A program made the translations under genes and the position numbers. Of a stretch of 22,130 bases of DNA, positions 13,135 through 18,366 are shown piece after piece; position 1 is the stretch's first letter; every line of letters begins with the position of its first letter. The stretch comes from a virus: positions 1 to 22,130 of the IMG/VR virus record IMGVR_UViG_3300042294_000068; one strand, 5' to 3'. The notes below the pieces were generated by a model. That model saw nothing but the letters and a program-made list of their open reading frames with translations. It ran no database searches and was not told the DNA's origin.

Positions 13135-13156
13135 AAAACGGGGGCCGAAGCCCCCA
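13135..13156 (-). terminator. UUCG hairpin, weak terminator or attenuator
   Basis: On the minus strand, gggggc-ttcg-gccccc forms a six-pair GC stem with a UUCG tetraloop (13140-13155), followed by GTTTTAC. The T-run is short, so readthrough to the next gene is likely. It sits in the 43-base gap between the 174- and 97-residue genes. Confidence 0.55.
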
Positions 13157-13163
13157 AGATCAA

Positions 13164-13688
13164 TTAAGCAGACGCTGGGAACTGCAAACCAGTAGAGTCG
13201 GCAACCACGTACATGATTGTGTACTGCACAGTACCTGCGGTCACCGCTGCAACAGTTGGAGTCATTGTGGCAACCACTTTAACGTCTGTAGCGCCGATAC
13301 CAATACCGTTGGGGGATGTAGTAGAAGCTGCACCACACCATGCGCCCAATTTAGCAGCGGCATTGCTGACGGCTGCACGACCCGCAGTAGTTACGTCAGT
13401 AGCAGCCCAATACAAAGCGGCGGTAGTGCCGTCGCCAATGGACACGTTTGCGGCAGTTGAACCTGTAAATGCGACAGTGGTGTCGATCAGGATGTCAACG
13501 ATTTGAGCGCCAGCAGGCAGTACGCAGATGGTGTCGGTAGTCGCGGAAGCGGCCTGACCTGTGTAGTTTTTCTTGAATGTTTGCGAGACAACGGTTGCAC
13601 CGCAGTTCTCAATATTACCAACCGTTGTGCCCGTTGTGTTGCGGACAGTACCGAGCAGCCAAGGGCCGAGGTGAGTTGCGAATCCCAT
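13164..13688 (-). CDS. Beta-rich virion protein, possible capsid decoration protein
   Basis: Protein of 174 residues, Ala/Thr/Gly-rich, no charged clusters and no membrane segment. The N terminus MGFATHLGPWLLGTVRNTTG is followed by TVGNIENCGATVVSQTF. A body of predicted beta strands includes TICVLPAGAQIVDILIDTTV and VKVVATMTPTVAAVTAGTVQ, ending TIMYVVADSTGLQFPASA. Similar proteins follow the major capsid gene in other phages and are usually annotated as structural. A decoration or head-fibre role is inferred from position and composition. It stands after the HNH gene, behind a structured 96-base intergenic stretch that may carry its own promoter. A UUCG hairpin follows its stop. Confidence 0.65.
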   Translation of the reverse strand: MGFATHLGPWLLGTVRNTTGTTVGNIENCGATVVSQTFKKNYTGQAASATTDTICVLPAGAQIVDILIDTTVAFTGSTAANVSIGDGTTAALYWAATDVTTAGRAAVSNAAAKLGAWCGAASTTSPNGIGIGATDVKVVATMTPTVAAVTAGTVQYTIMYVVADSTGLQFPASA

Positions 13689-13711
13689 GATGTCATTCCT
13701 TCATGCGTTAA

Positions 13712-13758
13712 GGTGTATCAATCTTGCATGTAAGTCAGCCGGGACTGTTTGATACACC
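13712..13758. repeat. 10-bp perfect inverted repeat upstream of a virion gene
   Basis: The plus strand has ggtgtatcaa at 13712-13721 and its exact reverse complement ttgatacacc at 13749-13758, with a 27-base spacer. Inside the spacer, agtc (13733-13736) and gact (13743-13746) could form a smaller stem. It lies in the 96-base gap between the HNH gene and the 174-residue gene. It could be an RNA stem, an operator, or a mark left by insertion of the HNH gene. Confidence 0.6.
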
Positions 13759-13778
13759 GGAAAGCCCGGAGTAAGAGC

Positions 13779-13807
13779 AATATATCAGGAATTGGTGGGG
13801 GGTGCAA
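13779..13807 (-). promoter_or_regulatory. Possible sigma-70 promoter for the genes after HNH
   Basis: On the minus strand, TTGCAC (13802-13807) and TATATT (13779-13784) are separated by exactly 17 bases. The -10 box matches the consensus at five of six positions, the -35 box at three of six. It overlaps the 3' end of the HNH gene and would drive the 174-residue gene and those after it. Predicted by eye only. Confidence 0.3.
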
Positions 13808-14387
13808 GAAGCTTGTTGGATTTCTTCAGATTTTCTTCTTGGGTGGTCACGCGTAAGTTCCAAGGGACATGGAGCCCACAAACAGTCTCACCTTGTAGTG
13901 GGATGATGTGGTCTACAACGTACTGTTCGCCAGTGGTCTGGGTCATAGTGATGGCAACCTGATAAAGCTGCCGGATTTCCAATTTTTGCTTCCGCGTAAT
14001 CCAAGGTGGGGTGGCGTCACGAAACCGACGACGGCGAAAACTTGTAAGCGTTTTGTATAGGTCGGGGTTACTTTGCTTGTACTTACTCTTGTACGCTTGT
14101 TTTTCTGCTGTGGGTCGCGCTTGTGCGCGGGCAATGACTTGCGCACGGTTTTTTTCGTAATACCGCTGTTTAGCCTCTTCCCCCGCATCTGACTTGTTGT
14201 ACTGCCTGAAATACTCAACGCGAATGGTGTTGCCGCGCTCCCATTCAACCTTTAAGCACTCAATGCACGCGCCTTTGGTTTTGCGGGGGGCTATGTGCCC
14301 GTGCTTGCACGGCTCTCCCGTAAAGTAGTACTTAGCTTCGGTGGCTTTGGCTTCGGAGCGGGTTTTAGGTAGTTTGGTAGTGTCCAT
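13785..14387 (-). CDS. HNH endonuclease, free-standing, inserted after the capsid gene
   Basis: Protein of 200 residues from ATG 14387, with AGGA placed 6 bases upstream. The open frame extends further up to 14561, but that would overlap the capsid gene and run through the terminator, so it is rejected. The C-terminal HNH site includes YVVDHIIPLQGETVCGLHVP then WNLRVTTQEENLKKSNKL. Asp159-His160 is the metal/base dyad; His173, Asn177, Asn186 and Asn191 follow in order. Near the N terminus, Cys27, His29 or His31, Cys41 and Cys44 (CKHGH, CIEC) could bind a structural zinc. The middle (about 60-125) is highly basic, as in DNA-binding linkers. It probably nicks or cuts DNA and may act as a homing endonuclease; some phage HNH enzymes help packaging, but those lie beside the terminase. 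Confidence 0.85.
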   Translation of the reverse strand: MDTTKLPKTRSEAKATEAKYYFTGEPCKHGHIAPRKTKGACIECLKVEWERGNTIRVEYFRQYNKSDAGEEAKQRYYEKNRAQVIARAQARPTAEKQAYKSKYKQSNPDLYKTLTSFRRRRFRDATPPWITRKQKLEIRQLYQVAITMTQTTGEQYVVDHIIPLQGETVCGLHVPWNLRVTTQEENLKKSNKLLAPPTNS

Positions 14388-14397
14388 GATGTTTCCT
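14387..14397 (-). promoter_or_regulatory. Ribosome binding site that sets the HNH start
   Basis: The minus strand carries AGGAAA (14392-14397) shortly before ATG 14387. The upstream in-frame starts toward 14561 lack this context and fall within the capsid gene, so this site decides the start. Confidence 0.6.
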
Positions 14398-14413
14398 ATG
14401 TTACGACACAGGT

Positions 14414-14442
14414 AATGTAGCACAGTTTTAACCGAGCCGCAA
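14414..14442 (-). promoter_or_regulatory. Possible promoter for the HNH gene
   Basis: On the minus strand, TTGCGG (14437-14442) and TACATT (14414-14419) are 17 bases apart, and TGC just before the -10 box gives an extended -10 element. The consensus match is moderate: three of six and four of six. It lies right after the capsid terminator, where a separate promoter would be needed if termination is efficient. Confidence 0.3.
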
Positions 14443-14451
14443 TAGGCAAAG

Positions 14452-14478
14452 AAAAAGGGAGCCGAAGCTCCCTTTTTT
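14452..14478 (-). terminator. Intrinsic terminator after the major capsid gene
   Basis: The minus strand reads aaaaaa-gggagc-ttcg-gctccc-tttttc. A six-pair stem with UUCG loop (14457-14472) can be lengthened by A-U pairs and is followed by five T residues. It starts about 34 bases past the capsid stop at 14512. The A-run and T-run make it potentially active in both directions. Confidence 0.85.
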
Positions 14479-14511
14479 GTAGCAACCAACCTAGGCTGGC
14501 TGCGGGTTTGC

Positions 14512-15423
14512 TTAGGACGAACCCGGAGAACCGAAAACTCCAAGCGGATCCGACCATCCAAAGCTGTAGCGTTCGCGGGACTTGTACCTCACGTTACCGG
14601 TATCAAAATCCCCATCCATTGAGTTTGCCAAAGGCGAACGCACAAAGTGCTTCAGACCGTTAGGCACGTCAGTGGTCAGATACCAACCAGTGGTGTCGGT
14701 CAAGAAGTGGTTGATCGCATAGCCTTCAGGGATTGAACCGTTGCTCTTCAACGCATTGATATCGTTGTCGGTAGTGCCAACACGCAGGCTGGTTTCCAAC
14801 AGACGGGTAGCAACGAATTGCAGAGCCGGGGGAACAATCATCTTTTTGGGCTTGGCAGCGATCAGCAAACCACGCTCATCCGTCCAAGCAGCGATCTGAA
14901 TGACGGCGGCTTCCAAAGAAGTCTCGTTCAAATCAGCGCCAACTGAGGGGCGGTTAGAGTTGGTACCACCGTTGACCAGCGGGTGGGCAGTGGAAAACAA
15001 AGCAACGCCGTCGCCACCGGGGTAAGCCGCAGAGAAACCGTTGTTGATAACGGCAGCGCCCTTGACTTGCTTGGTGTACGCCATCGCACGAGCCAGACCC
15101 TTGGTGTAACGAGCAGACAGCGAGTCATACAAGTTATCTTCCACGGCCTCTTCAGTGATGGAGAAGCCTAGAGCAATGGTTTCGTGGTTGTAGCGAGTCG
15201 TCCATGCTTCCTGTGCGTTGTCATAAGCGATGGCAGAACCCTCGTTTTTGACTGGTGCAGCAGAGAAACCGGACAGCTTGGTTTCCTCTTCAAACGAACG
15301 CTCAGAAGATTCCACTTCGTAGAGTTCTTTGTGCTCCTCGCCGTAGCGAGAATACTCAAGGCCAAACAAGGCATTGAGGCCGGGGAGCAGTTCTTTAAGT
15401 AGTTGTGCGCGTGAAATAGCCAT
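14512..15423 (-). CDS. Major capsid protein, Mu gpT-like
   Basis: Protein of 303 residues, probably with the HK97 fold, forming the icosahedral shell. The N terminus MAISRAQLLKELLPGLNALF and the segment SRYGEEHKELYEVESSERSF, then EEETKLSGF, are typical of this family. Residues 75-120 (TTRYNHETIALGFSITEEAV and onward) and the block ALFSTAHPLVNGGTNSNRPS at about 141-160 are the classic Mu gpT landmarks. The C terminus ends RERYSFGWSDPLGVFGS with a short Pro-Gly-Ser-Ser tail. Its length is normal for the family and there is no frameshift. It follows the 274-residue head protein after 12 bases and is followed by a strong terminator. I see no neighbouring prohead protease, in line with a separate scaffold gene. 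Confidence 0.9.
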   Translation of the reverse strand: MAISRAQLLKELLPGLNALFGLEYSRYGEEHKELYEVESSERSFEEETKLSGFSAAPVKNEGSAIAYDNAQEAWTTRYNHETIALGFSITEEAVEDNLYDSLSARYTKGLARAMAYTKQVKGAAVINNGFSAAYPGGDGVALFSTAHPLVNGGTNSNRPSVGADLNETSLEAAVIQIAAWTDERGLLIAAKPKKMIVPPALQFVATRLLETSLRVGTTDNDINALKSNGSIPEGYAINHFLTDTTGWYLTTDVPNGLKHFVRSPLANSMDGDFDTGNVRYKSRERYSFGWSDPLGVFGSPGSS

Positions 15424-15435
15424 GATTTATGCTCC

Positions 15436-16260
15436 TTAAGCAATGCTGGTGGCAGCGTAATACTGATGCTGACCAAAGTTAATCTTGACCAGAATTTCCG
15501 GGTACTGCATCAACACAATAGTCGTGTTGAGTGTAGCAACAGGAGCTTGATTCAAAATAAACGAAGTAGCGCCAGCGGCAGCGGCGGTGTCAACAAACGA
15601 ACCCGAAGAAACGTATTGGCCGTTTGAGTCCAGCGATCCAACATCAGTACCAACTGGCAATGCAAACGGCAGGGCCGAGCAAGTGACAGTAGCAGTAGAA
15701 ATGCTGGTATACGTTACAGTTCCAAGCGTAACAGCCGTATCAGTCACCAAGCCAAGCACGCGAACGGGCAGGGCTGCGGTGGTAGCAGGCGTATCACTTG
15801 GGGCCAAGATTGCGTTCTTGGAATTGCCAGTTGCAGTGCTGCCGGTGTTGTTGATCATAGCCAGATTCTGGCCGATCATAGCGCGAGCGCCAGAAGCAAC
15901 AGCAGTAGTAGCAGAGCAAACAACACCCTTAAACACTTGGTCAGGATCATCAGCAACAATAGCTACCATATCGCCAGAAGCCGTATTCGCAGGGTAGTAC
16001 TGCGAGAAGGTCAACTGCTTGGTAAGCGGGTTGGTATAACGGCAACCCAAAAAGATGCCGGTTTGATTGCCTGCCGTGCCGGTAGACACAGACAGACGCA
16101 CAACTTCACCACGAGACAACCCTACGTAATCACCGTAGAAGATTGCTGTGCCGTAGTTGTTAGTCATGGGGTACTCACGAGTAGAACCCGCAAATACCTG
16201 ACCTCCGATCAAATTGATCGGTTTTAGCCCGTAGGGGCTATCAATAACGGGATAAGCCAT
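15436..16260 (-). CDS. Head structural protein, possible decoration or cement protein
   Basis: Protein of 274 residues. The N terminus SPYGLKPINLIGGQVFAGST followed by REYPM is a conserved opening (SPYGLRPI-L-GGQPFAGSTR) that I recall from aquatic podovirus head genes. The body alternates beta strands and Thr/Ala loops, with RYTNPLTKQLTFSQYYPANT and MVAIVADDPDQVFKGVVCSA. The C terminus includes YPEILVKINFGQHQYYAATS. It lies between the scaffold side of the cluster and the capsid gene, where decoration or minor capsid proteins are often encoded. It has no signal peptide and no enzymatic motif. A capsid-stabilising role is inferred. Confidence 0.7.
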   Translation of the reverse strand: MAYPVIDSPYGLKPINLIGGQVFAGSTREYPMTNNYGTAIFYGDYVGLSRGEVVRLSVSTGTAGNQTGIFLGCRYTNPLTKQLTFSQYYPANTASGDMVAIVADDPDQVFKGVVCSATTAVASGARAMIGQNLAMINNTGSTATGNSKNAILAPSDTPATTAALPVRVLGLVTDTAVTLGTVTYTSISTATVTCSALPFALPVGTDVGSLDSNGQYVSSGSFVDTAAAAGATSFILNQAPVATLNTTIVLMQYPEILVKINFGQHQYYAATSIA

Positions 16261-16277
16261 TTAAGACTCCTTAAAAA

Positions 16278-16745
16278 TTAAGAACCAGAACCAAACGTCA
16301 CTTTTGTCGATTTTTCTGAAAATTTCGACATCCGTGGATCGTTATCTCGAAGAAAATTATTGTCTACTGACTCCATCTGAGCTTTGTTCTGATTAGCGTA
16401 ATAAGCAGAACGCTGTTTCAGAAACTCTTCCGGAATACGGCAAAGCAATAGTCCGCCTACTTCGACGTTGCCTTTAAAACGTCCTTCAGTAGAAGCGTGC
16501 ACCAATAGCTCAGGATAGTCCTCTGCCTTGCAGGGCTCATACCCCTCGCGTAACTTAGCAGAAGTATTACTTGGATCAGCTTGTCCCATCATGCTAATAC
16601 GAATCCAGCGATGATCCCAACCCGGACGTTTATCCGGCGATGGCAGCGTTTCTGGAGGACGCCAAGCAGTAGGGCGTGTAAAAAATTCACGACCATCCAG
16701 TTCACGAACCAGACGATTTTGAGTTTTGTCCAAAGTCTTTTCCAT
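16278..16745 (-). CDS. Conserved phage head-region protein of unknown function
   Basis: Protein of 155 residues, mixed charge, soluble. A conserved-looking block at about 20-80 reads REFFTRPTAWRPPETLPSPD then GWDHRWIRISMMGQADPSNT, with AKLREGYEPCKAEDYPELLV after it. Proteins with this W-WIRI and REGYEPV-AEDYPE pattern are regularly found between scaffold and capsid genes in related phages. The second half (about 100-155) is helical and polar, ending in Ser/Gly. It starts 2 bases after the scaffold stop. It may be a minor head protein or an assembly factor; I know no function. Confidence 0.65.
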   Translation of the reverse strand: MEKTLDKTQNRLVRELDGREFFTRPTAWRPPETLPSPDKRPGWDHRWIRISMMGQADPSNTSAKLREGYEPCKAEDYPELLVHASTEGRFKGNVEVGGLLLCRIPEEFLKQRSAYYANQNKAQMESVDNNFLRDNDPRMSKFSEKSTKVTFGSGS

Positions 16746-16747
16746 TT

Positions 16748-17752
16748 TTAACCTCTATTAAGTAAAGCAACCTGTTTCGCGTATTGTTCTGGGGTCACCC
16801 CAAGTCGCCGGGCAATGGCTACTTCGGATGCCTTTAACCGAATACGGTTAGGTGGTGTGCTGCGGGTAGCTGGAGCTACAACCGAAGCTGGTTTTGTTGC
16901 ACGGACGGGGGTGTAATCCTCCTCCGGTTCAGAAACTTTTTTGGAAGGAGTTTCATCATCCTCATGGCTCTGGGAGTCCGAAAAACTCTCAGGAAAACGC
17001 TTTCGCATTGTTTTGTCAATGGTCTCAAAGTAGTCTTTGGAACCAATATAGTCAGCACCATACTGCCTTTGTAGCTTTCTGTCAAGTCCTGATGCTGCAG
17101 CAGTCATTTCTTCGTCTTTGCCCCACCAGTCTGAGTTGTCTTCTAGCCACTTAGCAGTACGTGGTGCAAGTTGCGGCGGAGCGTTTTGCGGTTGCTCCGG
17201 TATAAACCTATTGGTTTCGGCTGGGATAGGCTGCATATTCTCAGCCTTGTCCAATCTCAACGTAGCTTTGGCAATTCTGGTCTGCGCTGCAGCAATAAGG
17301 TCAGGGTCCCCAGCCTCATAGGCTTCTTTGTACCCACGTTCAGCAGCCGCCAAGTCACTTTCTGCAGAGGTTTTGTTCTGCGCAATAAATGCTTGGCTTC
17401 CTGTAGAAAGCTGTTGCTGTAGGCGTTTGTTGTCTTCAAACACTTGTTTTGCAAAGGTCTCCGCAGCTTGGCGCTCACGGATAGCCTCTTCTTTTGCTCG
17501 GCGCTCGTCGTGGTACCCACGAGTGAACTTCTTGATCCGTGCCTGTACCTTCTCGTCGTACGAAGCAAGCTCGTCTTCAGAAGCATCTTCAGGCGGGGGC
17601 GCAGCTTTGCGATTGCGGTCTTCCGGTGGCGTGTCGTTCTCAATCTCGATTACAACCCCGCCATCACCTGCTTCAGTATCTACGGGTTTACCCTTAGCCT
17701 CAGCTTCCTTTTCGTCGGGAAACTTGAATTCGTCTTGTCCAAATCTAGCCAT
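16748..17752 (-). CDS. Probable capsid scaffolding protein
   Basis: Protein of 334 residues, strongly hydrophilic. The N terminus (1-65) is acidic with proline segments. Residues about 66-175 form a long helical, coiled-coil-like region, with KVQARIKKFTRGYHDERRAK then AIRERQAAETFAKQVFEDNK. A middle segment has KWLEDNSDWWGKDEEMTAAA. A disordered stretch follows (255-303), and the C-terminal helix RLKASEVAIARRLGVTPEQY ends AKQVALLNRG. A basic C-terminal helix of this LKASEVA-A-RLGV-EYAKQ form is typical of scaffolds from this phage group and would bind the capsid protein. Position between the portal and capsid genes agrees. No protease domain is fused. Confidence 0.8.
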   Translation of the reverse strand: MARFGQDEFKFPDEKEAEAKGKPVDTEAGDGGVVIEIENDTPPEDRNRKAAPPPEDASEDELASYDEKVQARIKKFTRGYHDERRAKEEAIRERQAAETFAKQVFEDNKRLQQQLSTGSQAFIAQNKTSAESDLAAAERGYKEAYEAGDPDLIAAAQTRIAKATLRLDKAENMQPIPAETNRFIPEQPQNAPPQLAPRTAKWLEDNSDWWGKDEEMTAAASGLDRKLQRQYGADYIGSKDYFETIDKTMRKRFPESFSDSQSHEDDETPSKKVSEPEEDYTPVRATKPASVVAPATRSTPPNRIRLKASEVAIARRLGVTPEQYAKQVALLNRG

Positions 17753-17762
17753 TATTTACTCC

Positions 17763-18173
17763 TTATGCAGCGCGGGTGATTCCACGCGGATCGTCAACTG
17801 TTGCTTCAACCGAGTCATCGTTGATGATTCGGAATTCGCGGCCATGAATCTTCAAACGAGTACCGGAATTTGGTCGGCAAATAATAAAATCGCCTTCCAC
17901 GCACGATGGCCCATTGGGGAAACGAGTTGCGTCTTTGTACGCATCAGGCCCAAGTTTCACTACAAATAGCACTGGGGTCAGCACCTCTTCGTAGTGCATA
18001 GTCTTCGAGTCCTTGATAATTCCCACAGAACTCTCTGCAAACTCCTCCATAGCCTCTGGGACTACGCAAAGAACGTGAAAGGTTTTGGGGTCAGGCAACT
18101 GTTTTGCTTTTTCCTCGGCACCCTTATTCAGGATACCGGAGAGGTCCACTGCAGTGATATCAAATTCACTCAT
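17763..18173 (-). CDS. GroES-like co-chaperonin
   Basis: Protein of 136 residues with a GroES (Cpn10) plan. Strand FHVLCVVPEAMEEF (32-45) corresponds to the canonical first strand. The next segment AESSVGIIKDSKT (46-58) sits where the mobile loop with its GI-V/I-L tripeptide docks on GroEL. VVKLGPDAYKDATRFPNGPS (71-90) matches the VVAVGPGAY-D region, and VEGDFIICRPNSGTRLKIHG (92-111) the GD-V-aGT-i-dG strand. The C-terminal EFRIINDDSVEATVDDP corresponds to ey-ll-eddIlAvv. It would cap host GroEL to fold phage proteins, as T4 gp31 does for its capsid protein. N-terminal residues 1-28 are an extra extension. The gene overlaps its predecessor by 8 bases and precedes the scaffold. Confidence 0.8.
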   Translation of the reverse strand: MSEFDITAVDLSGILNKGAEEKAKQLPDPKTFHVLCVVPEAMEEFAESSVGIIKDSKTMHYEEVLTPVLFVVKLGPDAYKDATRFPNGPSCVEGDFIICRPNSGTRLKIHGREFRIINDDSVEATVDDPRGITRAA

Positions 18174-18366
18174 CTTCAGATTTCTCCATACGTTGCACGA
18201 GGTCGTTTAGGATAGATTCTGCATGGCTCAGACCCCGGATGATCCCGCAGATGTGCCGGTATTCAGGGTAGTCCCCTGCTCTCCCAGCGGAAAGAAAACT
18301 CGCTTGCTCACTACGCAATTTGTCTATCTCTCGGGCAATGAACCCGAGCAAGCGATGTTGATCCAT
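18166..18366 (-). CDS. Small helical protein following the portal gene
   Basis: Protein of 66 residues. Its ATG shares one base with the portal stop (TAATG at 18366) and its stop overlaps the next gene by 8 bases, so translation is tightly coupled. The sequence is helical: RLLGFIAREIDKLRSEQASF, then YRHICGIIRGLSHAESILND, then LVQRMEKSEDE. It looks like a two-helix protein, but I cannot name a family. The head-gene position suggests a minor assembly factor. No membrane segment. Confidence 0.6.
   Translation of the reverse strand: MDQHRLLGFIAREIDKLRSEQASFLSAGRAGDYPEYRHICGIIRGLSHAESILNDLVQRMEKSEDE

Noticed and set aside
13757-13771. Short ccgg-aaag-cccgg hairpin as a second terminator after HNH
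   Set aside because: Only about four pairs and no T-run follow on either strand.
14388-14561. Upstream extension of the HNH reading frame to 14561
   Set aside because: It overlaps the capsid 3' end and crosses the terminator; a good RBS precedes ATG 14387 and the extra residues look unlike protein of this family.
16748-17752. Scaffold gene as a fused prohead protease-scaffold
   Set aside because: No serine-histidine protease motif or suitable N-terminal domain; the N terminus is acidic and disordered.
17328-17969. Plus-strand open frame of 213 codons
   Set aside because: It lies opposite the scaffold and GroES-like genes, has serine/cysteine-rich shadow composition and no domain.
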